Part shown: piece by piece, positions 32,949 to 44,378 of the stretch
Numbering within the stretch: the first letter of the stretch is position 1
Layout of the letters: the number at the start of each line of letters is the position of its first letter
Origin: Topomyia yanbarensis
Lineage: Eukaryota > Arthropoda > Insecta > Diptera > Culicidae
Length of the DNA: 64,000 bases
Direction of reading: 5' to 3'
NCBI RefSeq assembly: GCF_030247195.1
Contig: NC_080671.1
Span: forward strand, 210,832,361 to 210,896,360
Notes under the pieces: generated by a model
Seen by the model: only the letters and a program-made list of their open reading frames with translations
What the model was told of the DNA's origin: nothing
Database searches by the model: none
Made by a program: the position numbers and the translations under genes

Positions 32949-34133
32949 CGGAGGGTGCCTATCTATGCCCTTGCACTCGTAGGCTTTGTGGCCGGACTCA
33001 AGGCACCGATAGCACCTATCCACTGAATGCGGCTGGGGTATGCTAATAGGGCATACCGACCAACCGATCTTCAGCTTCCCTTTCTCGGTTACCTTTTTGG
33101 CATCCGCCTTCAGTAGCCTGAGGTAGGCTACCTGGGTGCCAGAGGGTCCATCTTAACATGGGTTGACGGCTGCGACGACGTCTTCTGCGGTCGTGAACTC
33201 ATCCAGATGCTTGCACTGGAGAGTCATTTCCGCCCCTAGCGACCTGACTTGGGCGCCTTCACCAAGGACCTCTTGGGCCAAGGCCTTGTATACCGCACTA
33301 GATTGTGCGCCTCGCTTCAGCACCAGAAGCATTTCTCCCGTGTTGGTGCGTCTCACGCTACGCACATCTTACCTAAGGGCCGAAAGGCTTTCGGCCGCCT
33401 TCATCGACTTTAGGACATCGGCGTATTTGTCCTTGTCGGTTTTTAACCACAAGGCCTCGCCTCTGTCCTTGGCCTTCTTCGCGGGCCGCGGTACCTCCGG
33501 TGTCGGTGCCGGCTTCTTCTTGGTGACCAGCGTCCAGGGGTTTGGGCCCCCCTGCCCCGGTCGTGCCGGGTTGCTGGTACCAACGCTCTGCTCAGCGAGG
33601 TCACTCTCGCCCTCGCTTACCTCGGCCAGACGGCGTTTGACCTTAACGGTTGCACGCCGTGTGGTGTCGGTTTTTCCACCCTCGCCTGGCGACTTCCTAG
33701 GGCGCTTCGCGTTCAACGCCGTCTTGCGATTGCGCTTGCCTTTTCCCTTCGAGGAGAACTCGGCCGCCGCTTCGAGCGACGTGGCTGCTCCATAGAAGGT
33801 GAAGGCCACTGTCTGAGTGCCCGTATCGACCTTCTCTTTTCCCTCCCTCTTGGAGGCCACTGTCTGGGTTTCTCTGTCGGACTTCTCCCGACATTCCACC
33901 CTCTTGGCATAAGCCTGCTGTTTCTGTCTTGCGACACGAACAGTTTTTCGGAGTTCCAGGAGACTCTGTTTTAACTCCTTGCTTATGTTTTGCTTTGCGC
34001 TAGTGTACTTGATTATTGAATCGAGCTGCTCCACCACTTTGCGCATCGCCGATAATGGCCCGTCCGGTGCGTTGGTAGGGCTATTTCCTACCGCTGCTGG
34101 GGGGTCACTGGTGCTTTCAGATGCAGCACTCAT
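32949..34133 (-). pseudogene. ORF1 (gag-like) of the R1 element
   Basis: Starts at ATG 34133 (MSAASESTSDPPAAVGNS). The N-terminal half is coiled-coil-like (LSAMRKVVEQLDSIIKYT, then SLLELRKTVRVARQKQQ). The middle is basic and Pro-rich. The conserved gag core TGEMLLVLKRGAQSSAVYK follows an in-frame TAA near 33370 (SALR stop DVRSVRR), and a second stop lies near 33153. A single zinc knuckle, CYRCLESGHKAYEC, is readable at about 32965-33010; the usual second knuckle is lost in the deletion to the endonuclease. Confidence 0.8.
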
Positions 34134-34593
34134 CGCTCCACTACTCTCCCCACGGGGGGGGGGGGGGGGGGGGGAGACCTCGCCAAACCACCTCTAGCAA
34201 AGGGGTGGTTTGGCACCTCCGATTGTTTGTTGTTTTTGTTCTTCATATCAAATCCCACGAGTAGCGCGAGAATAAATGTCCGCCACGCCAGAGCTCCGCA
34301 TTAGTGTGGTAAGGGACGCTTACTGTGGGGGTTGCCCAGGTACCCCACAGGCTCCGTTAACGATCGAGCATGTTTTTCACCCCCTCGATCACTCATCCCT
34401 CGGCACGGGTCGCTTCACGCCTTGGAATTGGGGTTATGACCTATCTTGCTTTACGTGGTGACCTCGGCCCAGATCATCACAACCATCCTCCTTTACCAGG
34501 GCTTTGGACCTGTAGCTCTGGTTCTCAATAGTTCCATGTACGTATATTATTACAGACATGCCGCTATTGAGATCCGTCATTCGCTAGCGGAGT
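34134..34593 (-). other. 5' leader of the R1 element with G/C homopolymer
   Basis: About 460 bp between the (CA)n target and the gag ATG. A run of about 18-19 G on the + strand (34154-34172) lies just upstream of the ATG. No promoter motif can be assigned with confidence. Confidence 0.6.
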
Positions 34594-35310
34594 TGTGTGT
34601 GTGTGTGTGTCATTTAAACTCACACAGTTTTCTCAGAGATGGCTGAACCGATTTTCGCAAACTTAGTTTCATCTGAAAGGTATAACGCTCCCATAAGCAA
34701 CAAAATTGATTTCAAATGAAAGATACAGTAATGCCATTGACTGCTGCTGAATTTCATTCGGTTCTGACTCTTGCTTCCGGAGTTACAGGGGTGTTAGTAA
34801 GGACACACTGGAATTTCCCATATAAATCGGTACAATCGTAATACCTCAGAGGCTAAAAACTATTGAAATGGTCACCAAATTACTTCTAATCGCAGATTTT
34901 GATCACTGATTGCCAATCAAACATTCTTTGAATATATTGTCCACTATCGACGATTCCGGAAGTCCGGAATTCCGGGCATATTCCACAATTTAAGTCACAT
35001 CGGTTCATCGGTGATGACCGAAGACTCAAACCAAGTCTCAAATGGAAGGCAAAATATGCAGTTGAGTATTGCGTCGCCGCACCTCCCCCCCCCCCCCCCC
35101 CTCCCCGCCTTGCCCTTACACCTCCCTCCTTCATCACTCCCCTCCTCTTGAACCACCCTCACGCCCGCATTTCCTTCATCCACCCCGTATACCGAAATAA
35201 GATGAAGGATTTCTGACGCATCCTCCACTCCCACTCTACTAACCCCCCATTCCCTACATGTTCAAACCCATTCCACCAACCTTTCCAAATTATAATCACA
35301 TGAAGATAAA
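34594..35310 (+). repeat. Right half of the dispersed repeat interrupted by the R1 element
   Basis: Continues GTGTGTGTGTGTGTCATTTA, then CTCAGAGATGGCTGAACCGA, TTTCATCTGAAAGG, matching 45395-45465. Downstream text (CCGGAAGTCCGGAATTCCGG near 34970 and a CT-rich tract with C15-type runs at 35080-35160) is typical of mosquito dispersed repeats. Ends at the assembly gap. Confidence 0.7.
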
Positions 35311-35810
35311 NNNNNNNNNNNNNNNNNNNNNNNNNNNNNNNNNNNNNNNNNNNNNNNNNNNNNNNNNNNNNNNNNNNNNNNNNNNNNNNNNNNNNNNNNN
35401 NNNNNNNNNNNNNNNNNNNNNNNNNNNNNNNNNNNNNNNNNNNNNNNNNNNNNNNNNNNNNNNNNNNNNNNNNNNNNNNNNNNNNNNNNNNNNNNNNNNN
35501 NNNNNNNNNNNNNNNNNNNNNNNNNNNNNNNNNNNNNNNNNNNNNNNNNNNNNNNNNNNNNNNNNNNNNNNNNNNNNNNNNNNNNNNNNNNNNNNNNNNN
35601 NNNNNNNNNNNNNNNNNNNNNNNNNNNNNNNNNNNNNNNNNNNNNNNNNNNNNNNNNNNNNNNNNNNNNNNNNNNNNNNNNNNNNNNNNNNNNNNNNNNN
35701 NNNNNNNNNNNNNNNNNNNNNNNNNNNNNNNNNNNNNNNNNNNNNNNNNNNNNNNNNNNNNNNNNNNNNNNNNNNNNNNNNNNNNNNNNNNNNNNNNNNN
35801 NNNNNNNNNN
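35311..35810. other. Assembly gap (500 N)
   Basis: Exactly 500 undetermined bases, a conventional placeholder size. It abuts the outer edge of the palindrome that begins at 35811. Confidence 0.99.
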
Positions 35811-36095
35811 CATGGAAACGTCAATGGATACTTTCTCATGGTGACAAATATTAGTCTAGAAGTGCCGTAAAGCAGTACGAGTATAATTCATCAATAACCA
35901 AAATAATTAATCAGAATCAATATAAATTGTTGGTGGCAATATAGTCAATATTGGCCATCTTTAAAGATACAAACTGTTCTCAAATCGTTATTTTGGGTTT
36001 GAGGTCCAAATAGTTATGAAGTCCTTTCAATAAGTATATGATTGCAGTGGGGGAAAAATAAATTGTTGCCGCGTAGTTATTGAAGAAAAAATAAG

Positions 36096-36100
<5 letters not shown>

Positions 36101-36126
<26 letters not shown>

Positions 36127-37234
36127 GTCGTCAAACAAGAGTAGACCGTTTTGTTACAACGATAAAATATAGTATACACTTAAAACATAAAATACTAATA
36201 ACTAAACTAAACACTATCTGGTTTACATAACACTACTTTAGGATGTTCTTTATAAGCGAATAGAATTGAAATATTTTTTTAATTTGCTTTTTGTCATTGT
36301 TAAGTCAATAGCTTCGCAGTGCTTGTTGTAAGTTGCCATCATCTGATTTAATGGTCCAAACTTGGCATAATTTGTACAATAATTGTTTGTTATAAATGTA
36401 TTTCGGATTCGTAACTGCCGGGAAGGTATATAAAAATTAAGTTTAGATAGAAGTTCGACTGAATCAATACGACACGAAATTATATCGTTTAGAAATGAAA
36501 CCATTGCATATTCTCGGCGCTCTTTTAGTGTTTGGATGTTAATGAGCATACAGCGAGCTTTATAAGATGGGAGAGGAAATCGTGTCCAACCTATTTTGCG
36601 AAGTGCAAACAATAAAAATTGCCTTTGTACTGATTCTATTCTTTCTTCATGTGTGATTGAGAAAGGTGACCAAACTATGCTACAATATTCCAGTATTGAC
36701 CTTACATATGAGATGTATAATGTTTTAATTGTATATGGATCATTAAAATTGTAACTAAAACGCTTTATAAATCCAAGCATGTTATTTGCTCTATTGATGA
36801 TTGTGTTGTAATGGTCAATGAATGTTAATTTTGAATCTAGAATGACTCCCAAATCTTTAACTCTTTTGCACTTTTGTACCACTTGATTTCCTAGAGTGAT
36901 TGAAATGTCAGGTGTATTTCGTTTCCTACTAAAAGTTATTGCATTACATTTTTTTACGTTTAGTTGCAGAAGGCTTTTGTTACACCAGAGGTAAAACATA
37001 TGTATTTCTTCCTGTAATATCTTTATGTCTTGTTCGTTCCTAATTTCTAAAAAGAGCTTCATGTCGTCGGCATAGATAAGAACTTTTATGTTTTTGAGAA
37101 TGTATGATATGTCGTTTACGAATAAAATGAACAAAAGAGGGCCTAGATGGGAGCCTTGAGGAACTCCTGATGTGACTTGAATGGGATTCGATTTCTTCCC
37201 TTTAAATCTAACTATTTGTTGACGGTTAGTTAAA
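36101..37234 (-). pseudogene. 5'-truncated CR1/Jockey-group RT inserted in the left palindrome arm
   Basis: The minus strand reads NRQQIVRFKGKKSNPIQVTS, GVPQGSHLGPLLFILFVNDI, VLIYADDMKLFLEI (motif C, Y-A-D-D), KDLGVILDSKLTF, ISYVRSILEYCSIVWSPF, and a C-terminal tail ending NSIRL at 36250. Motif A and everything upstream are lost. The 3' end is a (TAAA)n tail of about seven units (36101-36126). The intact site is visible in the right arm (...CCACCAATAATTCTTATT), so junctions are exact to a few bases; the duplication is at most 4 bp (AATA). The frame from 37134 to 36250 is open, implying a young insertion. Exact clade not resolved. Confidence 0.82.
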
Positions 37235-37615
37235 TATTGGTGGCAATACAGTTGCCACTGCCTTATAAAGGGTTAAGAGTTCTTTTGAGAGACAAAACGT
37301 GTGAAGTAATAAAATGGAACAGAAAACGTTTGAAGTAGTAACATGAAGTATTTTTGTACCAAAAAGAGTGCTACGATCAAAATTTGGTCGACTAAAACTT
37401 GACGCTTTTCTTTTAAAAGTGATTCAAAACAAATGTTTCCAAAAATGACACTCAATTTATACGTGCGTGGCGGTATGTTTTTTGCGCGCAAGGCGCGATT
37501 GAAAAATTCATATCTCCGTAAGTATTTAATTGCCCACTACCAAATTTTTATGGCATCAAGAAAAATGATTTTCCCATTTCATACTATAAAAAAACGAAAA
37601 AAAAATCATGTCCAA

Positions 37616-37889
<274 letters not shown>

Positions 37890-39112
37890 TTGGACATGAT
37901 TTTTTTTCTTTTTTTTATAGTATGAAATGGGAAAATCATTTTTCTTGATGCCATAAAAATTTGGTAGTGGGCAATTAAATACTTACGGAGATATGAATTT
38001 TTCAATAGCGCCTTGCGCGCAAAAAACATACCGCCACGCACGTATAAATTGAGTGTCATTTTTGGAAACATTTGTTTTGAATCACTTTTAAAAGAAAAGC
38101 GTCAAGTTTTAGTCGACCAAATTTTGATCGTAGCACTCTTTTTGGTACAAAAATACTTCATGTAACTATTTCAAACGTTTTCTGTTCCATTTTATTACTT
38201 CACACGTTTTGTCTCTCAAAAGAACTCTTAACCCTTTATAAGGCAGTGGCAACTGTATTGCCACCAATAATTCTTATTTTTTCTTCAATAACTACGCGGC
38301 AACAATTTATTTTTCCCCCACTGCAGTCATATACTTATTGAAAGGACTTCATAACTATTTGGACCTCAAACCCAAAATAACGATTTGAGAACAGTTTGTA
38401 TCTTTAAAGATGGCCAATATTGACTATATTGCCTGCCACCAACAATTTATATTGATTCTGATTAATTATTTTGGTTATTGATGAATTATACTCGTACTGC
38501 TTTACGGCACTTCTAGACTAATATTTGTCACCATGAGAAAGTATCCATTGACGTTTCCATGTAATTACTTCTGTGAAAATGAAAAACAAAATTAGCCATA
38601 AAACGGAAGAACTACTCAGTCATATATTATTGTTATATGTATTAGACCTCTGGCGATAAAATATTCCAATACATGAATATGAAAGAACAAACATTTTTTT
38701 CAATTTGTTTATTTGATAAGGCACGTATGCGTTAGCTTAAAGGTGCCATTTTTTCATTGTTTTACATTTGGAATTTCTTAAAACTAGGGGGTTACCCATT
38801 TCAATATTATTTTGTTTTATATAATGAAACTAAAAAAAACTTTACAGCTAACTTATACATATAAAAGAGGGTATAATATAAAATTCGTAAGATGTGGGGG
38901 ACGGGTCATTTTGTGTGTTCTTTTTATAGTAATTCACTTTATGATATTTAGAAGGGAGATTGTAGGAGAAATTAATTATTAACTAAGCGGAACATTTTAC
39001 AAGCTTATTAACTAGAAATAACTAGAGAGAGTGGTTCAAGATTAGGGGGAATTAATTAGGGCTATTTTAAAGTAGTGGTACTGTTGTGCATTTCTTAACG
39101 AGATTAAATATT

Positions 39113-39495
39113 GATCAACTAAAACTAGAAGATAGGGGGGTACATAAGTTTTGGGAAGATATTCAAGGGGAGAAGGAGGTGAAGTTATACATCTGTGTAT
39201 CAGAGACATGGGTGGGAGGGTGGACAAGGCTGAAGGGGGGGGGATATAAACTTTCAGTTTCCGGCATCAGGAATTAACGGCAAGGATTACAGATTCGAAC
39301 GGATTGATCAACTAAAACTAGAAGATAGGGGGGCACATAAGTTTTGGGAAGATATTCAAGGGGAGAAGGGGTGAAGTCATACATCTGTGTATCAGAGACA
39401 TGGGGGAGAGGGTGGACAAGGCTGAACGGGGGGAGATATAAACTTTCAGTTTCCGGCATCAGGAATCAACGGCCAGGATTACAGATTCGAACGGG
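39113..39495 (-). repeat. Tandem duplication of about 190 bp in the 3' untranslated region of copy 3
   Basis: Two adjacent near-identical blocks start at TTGATCAACTAAAACTAGAA (39113 and 39304) and run through GGTTACAGATTCGAACG-type ends. The fragment at 62581-63260 has the unit only once, so the duplication is private to this copy. Confidence 0.85.
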
Positions 39496-39756
39496 CGGTT
39501 TTCCTCGAGCCGGCAGAGGTTCCTCCAGACGATTTCGTAGTACGGCTCAGGTACGGATCGGAAACACACCGCACCGCGCGTGTGATGTTGTACTGTAGAT
39601 CTCGTGTTGTTGGCTCATTCGACAGATGTTTTGTCTCGTCTTGGAGTCGTATCAAACCATCGTTGGGGTACGGTAGGCGGAAGGGGGCACTCCTGGGAAT
39701 GATAAGAGAAAAGATAGGGGCATTTAAATTTGGATATTGATGGTTTTGAGGAACGT

Positions 39757-42073
39757 TTATATAAGGGACATGTAGAGAATATCGCGGCTTGCTAGTACAT
39801 CTCGAATCGGGACATTGGGTGATCTTCCTCGGACCCGAAGGGAATCGAATAGTTGAGATCTGGCAGAACAGTACTCAGCGCATGCCCAGACAACATGTTC
39901 GATTTCGTGATAACCGTTGCCACAAGCGCAGATACCGCTATCCACGAGCCCAATACGCCGGAGATGTGCGTCCAGCGTGTAGTGATTGGACATGAGCCGA
40001 GACATCACGCGAATGAAATCCCGACCCACATCCATCCCCCTGAACCAAGGTTTCGTCGATACCTTAGGGATTATCGAATGTAGCCACCTTCCCAGTTCAC
40101 CATTGCTCCATGAAGTTTGCCTTTCGAGGGTTCTCTGATGAGTAATACTGAAAAATTCGCTGAAGCTAATTGGTCTTTCATATATGTAACCTTGTAAAGC
40201 GCCCGCCTAAGCTAAAGAGTCCGCTTCTTCATTACCTGGAATGGAGCAATGCGAGGGAACCCAAACTAAGATAATCTTGTACGATCTTACAGACAAAGCA
40301 CGCAGGCGCTCCCAGATTTTCCCCAGAAAATATGGAATGTGCTTTCTAGGTTTCATTGAACGGAGAGCCTCGATTGAGCTGAGGCTATCCGAGACAATAA
40401 AGTAATGATCGGTGGGCAAAGTATCAATGATCCCAAGGGTATACTGAATAGCAGCAAGTTCTGCGACGTAAACTGAAGCAAGATCATTGAGTTTGAATGA
40501 GGCGGTGAGGTTTGGATTGAATATACCGAAGCCAGTGGAGCCGTCGAGGCTTGACCCGTCGGTGTAAAACATCTTGTTGCAGTCGACTTCTCGAAATTTA
40601 CTATGAAAGATGCTTGGGATCACTTGCGGACGTATGTGATCCGGGATTCCACGAATCTCGTCTTTCATGGATGTGTCGAAGAATACAGTTGAATCAGAAG
40701 CATGAAAGAGATTGACACGGTTGGGATAGTATGAAGAAGGATTGATATTTTGTGCCATGTAATCGAAGTACAAGGACATAAATCGGGTTTGAGAATTGAG
40801 CTCGACAAGCCTTTCGAAATTTGCAATTACTAACGGGTTCAAGATATCGCATCGGATGAGCAATCGATATGTGAGGTCCCAAAATCGATTTTTCAGCGGA
40901 AGGACGCTTGCCAGCACTTCTAAACTCATCGTATGTGTCGAGTGCATGCAACCCAAAGCAATACGCAAACAACAATATTGGATTCGCTCTAGTTTGATGA
41001 AATGTATGTTCGCAGCGGAGCGGAAACAGAAACTCCCGTGCTCCATCACCGACAATATTGTTGTTTGGTACAGCCTGATCAGGTCTCCTGGGTGGGTACC
41101 CCACCATGTTCCGGTTATTGTACGGAGAAAGTTGATCCTTTGCTGGCACTTCTGTTTCAGATACCTAATGTGACATCCCCAGGTTCCTTTAGAGTCGAAC
41201 CATACCCCGAGATATTTGAAAGTTGAAACCTGAGCAATAGCAATATGTTTTTCAAACAGCAAGTTTAGCAAAAAGTTGTTTAGAGTCGGTGAAAGACCAT
41301 GCTGCTGCAGCTTCTCAGAAAGAATTTTGATAGAAACTGAATCAAAAGCCCCCTTTATATCTAGGAAAACTGATGCTATCTGCTCTTTGCTAGCATAAGC
41401 CATTTGAATTTCTGTTGAGAGCAACGCAAGACAATCGTTCGTCTCTTTGCCTTTGCGGAAACCAGATTGTGTATCTGACAGTAAGCCATTTGCTTCAACC
41501 CAATTATCGAGGCGAAACAAGATCATTTTCTCGAACAACTTTCGGATACAGGACAGCATTGCAATCGGTCGATACGAGTTGTGGTCGGAGGCTGGTTTTC
41601 CTGGTTTTTGAATGGCGATGACCTTCACTTGCCTCCAGTCATGAGGGACAATATTACCCTCAAGAAACTTATTAAATAAATTCAATAAGCGTCTCTTGGC
41701 AGAGTCTGACAGATTCTTTAACAAGTTAAATTTGATTCTGTCTGGCCCTGGGGCTTTATTGTTACATGATAAGAGAGCAAGTGATAACATCGCGGTATCG
41801 AGAATCAAGCCAGCCAGGAACCCGTACTCTTCCTCTGGAGGAAGCTCTTGAGTGCACTCGATTTTGTCGGATATCGCGGACGCGTAGCTCTTCCAATCAA
41901 TATTTCGTGTGAGGTCATACGAAACATTGATTGTATTCGGTGGCCCTGAACCGTTAGCAATATTAATTACGATTGGCAGATGGTCGCTGCCGTGGGGATC
42001 AGAGACTACCTTCCACATGCAATCTAACCGCAGCGATGTCGAGCAGAAGGACAGGTCTAAGGCGCTCGGACGC
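39757..42073 (-). pseudogene. ORF2 of I-group copy 3 (endonuclease end, RT, RNase H)
   Basis: An open frame of 622 residues (42075-40207) begins in the endonuclease (DPHGSDHLPIVINI). A deletion fuses FLAGLILDTA directly to LSLALLSCNNKAPGPDRI, removing the RT linker. A second deletion joins LLFEKHIAIA to QVSTFKYLGVWFDSKGTWG, removing the PQG and ADD motifs, so RT is dead. RNase H is complete by motif: MFYTDGSSLDGSTGFGIF (Asp), YVAELAAIQYTLG (Glu), YFIVSDSLSSIEAL (Asp), VWVPSHCSIPGNEEADSLA (His, Asp). A stop follows at 40207. The C-terminal CCHC-like block CACGNGYHEIEHVVWAC (near 39900) lies in another frame. Confidence 0.87.
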
Positions 42074-42161
42074 AAAGAACAAATATTGCTTTACTATATA
42101 CAATACCATTTGGTCGGTGTTAAGTCAGACCGTACTGAGTCGCAAAACATCAAAAAATGAG

Positions 42162-42285
42162 TTAACCTTCCGGAAGTCGCGCAAATGGCTCACTGAACGA
42201 GCACCCGCTGGTGCCCTAAGACAATTTCGCTAGATTTTCAGAGCAGCGTGCACTCAGTGCACCAGCGCGAATACCGGAAGGTTAA
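42162..42285. mobile_element. 124-bp MITE with TTAACCTTCCGG termini
   Basis: Perfect 12-bp TIR TTAACCTTCCGG at both ends (TTAA may be target). Internal GCACTCAGTGCACCAGCGCG. A related degenerate copy lies near 50535-50667. Confidence 0.75.
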
Positions 42286-42455
42286 TGATAGGAATGGATA
42301 AAGAATTTCTTCAGGTGCATTCCAATTTTACCAGATTTGAAATATAAAACAATAAACAATGGCAAAAATGATTTTTCAATTATCATTTTTCATTATCATT
42401 TTTTTGGGTAAGAAAAATTTTACAACTGCGCTATGCCCCCGCATTTAAGTAAATA

Positions 42456-43074
42456 TAATCTAAATGATTGTTACGAACTTGGTTGAAAAAAAACAGAATT
42501 TTCGGTCAAATAATTTTCTGAGTTTTGGTACTTTCTGGCAAAAATTTTCTGGGTTATGATTTCTTCTGGGAATTGCTTTTTCTGGAATTTGATGCTTTCT
42601 GAAAAGTAGTTTTCAGCGATTTGGTACTTTCTGGATAATATGAAAAAGCTTCGGCATTTTATTTTCTGGGGAATGGCTTTCGGGAAAATGTTATAGAATC
42701 GCCCGAATTTGATGAAAACATCACATTGGGGTAATTCTGCGCCGCAAAATTCATATTTCCATATTAATTTTTTTAATAGGGCTAATAAGATTTGTAAACG
42801 AACTTTTGTTTTGCTGATTTCTCTTAATTTGTTATAATTTCAACCCAGAAAATTGATTCTACAAAGGGTAAAGATACTGATTAATGTGTATTTTCCATGA
42901 AGTTCAACTCAGCAGCGGAGTAATTAACGAAATAAGTTCGTTAATTACTCCGTACCAAATCGCTGAAAACTACTTTCCAGAAAGTACCAAATTCCTGAAA
43001 AATATTTCCCAGAAGGAACCATAACTTGACCGATTTTTTTTTTTCAACCAAGTTCGTAACACTCATTTAGATTA
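42456..43074. mobile_element. 619-bp TIR element (TAATCTAAATGA)
   Basis: The ends TAATCTAAATGATTGTTACG and (reverse-complement) TAATCTAAATGAGTGTTACG continue as AACTTGGTTGAAAAAAA, a TIR of about 37 bp. The subterminal regions repeat GGTACTTTCTGG/CCAGAAAGTACC. A perfect short palindrome GGAGTAATTAACGAA-ATAAG-TTCGTTAATTACTCC lies near 42916-42950. Non-coding. Confidence 0.82.
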
Positions 43075-43879
43075 AATTTTTCTAACTCAAAAAAAGAGGC
43101 GAATGACCCAAGTAACCAATAAGCATTATAACGTAGCATAATATCTGCTTTAGATCCACATATAAAGCTGTCCTCAAGAGCCGTGAAGCCCTAAATACTG
43201 ATACAGAAATGGCGAAATATAGTGCTATTACTGTGCAGAGAATGACAGCTCGTTTCTGCAGCACTAATGCTATTATACAAAAAGTCAAATTTGAAAGCCT
43301 TGTATTGGCACTACTAATGCTATTAAACAGCTTCAGTTGGCTGTCATTGTCGGCCATAAACCATTTCTTATGTTTCCTTTCGGTATGATGAGCAAAAAGG
43401 AAAAATTTTAAAATAAAATGTTCTATTTAACACGCTTTTAATCCACCTAACAGTGTGATGATACATTTCTTATAACTCATATTGCTTTCTTCTGGTATTA
43501 TATCGATTGAGAATATTTGGAGCTTGATACTTAGTTGCGTTTCGGCTTCGCCTCATCAGAAACCAACACTAACTTATTGTCGGAATAGATTAGCGCCGGC
43601 TTGGCGCAAATCCCTTAAAACTAAAACACACTTTGTGTTTCAATCGAACGACTGATCAAACGTGATGTCCCGTTCGAGCAGAAGTTCTGTTTATGCCGAT
43701 GAGACACAGTGAAACCGAAACTTGTCTTGGCTTAGCAGGCCTATGCGAAAGCACTACGTAGTGTTAGAACTTGATGCTTCGCGATGTTTTTGATAACACA
43801 TTCTACATGGGATAGTGGCAGGACTCAGAGAATCGCTCAAATTAGCATAGGACAATATCATTACAAGAAATCTCAAACG
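43075..43879. other. Dispersed-repeat remnant, no gene
   Basis: The stretch TTCGGCTTCGCCTCATCAGA (about 43540) and the following text resemble common mosquito dispersed repeats. No coding frame with similarity and no clear ends. Confidence 0.4.
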
Positions 43880-44378
43880 TTAAGGTTCAAGTTACCTTTT
43901 TTAAGCATGTGTTAGAATTGAACGCTTGGTAGTGTGGGTAGGAAAATTTGTGTTCAGCTTTGCCACCGGATTATCCATTTAAACCTTTTTAAAACTCTAA
44001 AAGAAGAACATCAGTCGATTTATTAGATCATCACGATTCAATTCATGCAAAATACCTGCTGGAAAAACCATCGGCTTAGCTAAACGGTGCTTTTGAAAAA
44101 GTGGCTGTGGTTTTTTCATTGCGCAGTTGTGGTGCGTACCCCAGCTCGGTGTGGTAGTGTGATAAAAAATCACAGCCACTTTTTCAAAAGCACCATCCAG
44201 CTAAGCCGATGGTTTTTCCAGCAGGTATTTTGCATGAATTGAATCGTGATGATCTAATAAATCGACTGATATTCTTCTTTTAGAGTTTTGAAAAGGTTTA
44301 AATGGATAATCTGGTGGCAAAGCTGAACACAATTTTTCTTACGCATACTACCAAGCCTTGAGGTAACTTGAGCCTTAA
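43880..44378. mobile_element. Foldback MITE (TTAAGG family) copy 2, uninterrupted
   Basis: 499 bp almost entirely composed of two inverted arms of about 220 bp. They share TTAAGG(T/C)TCAAGTTACC, AAACTCTAAAAGAAGAA, ATCAGTCGATTTATTAGATC, ATCACGATTCAATTCATGCA, TTTTTGAAAAAGTGGCTGTG. TTAA at both extremities is a possible piggyBac-type target. Serves as reference for the interrupted copy at 6404. Confidence 0.85.

Larger units (their letters stand above)
23588..34593 (-). mobile_element. R1-clade (Waldo-like) non-LTR retrotransposon in a (CA)n target
   Basis: Minus-strand order is a 5' leader, gag-like ORF1 with a zinc knuckle, endonuclease fragment, reverse transcriptase with a terminal CCHC, and a repeat-rich 3' untranslated region. 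It is bounded on both sides by (CA)n/(TG)n, with the two halves of one dispersed repeat outside. R1-clade Waldo elements are known for ACAY-microsatellite specificity, which fits. The native element is about 5.3 kb; the rest is the hAT-like insertion at 26756-32421. A stop in gag and a deletion over the gag end and endonuclease start make it defective. Confidence 0.85.
38696..42073 (-). mobile_element. I-group retrotransposon, copy 3, 5'-truncated with 14-bp TSD
   Basis: Flanked by AAAGAACAAACATT (38682-38695) and AAAGAACAAATATT (42074-42087), a 14-bp target duplication with one difference. The minus strand starts within the endonuclease, runs through RT and RNase H, and ends in a long 3' untranslated region whose terminus is CTTATCAAATAAACAAATTG plus a short A-rich tail. 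Paralogous to copies at 7700 and 12063. Confidence 0.9.

Noticed and set aside
35159..35854. Open frames of 183-226 residues
   Set aside because: They run through the 500-N gap and contain no real sequence.
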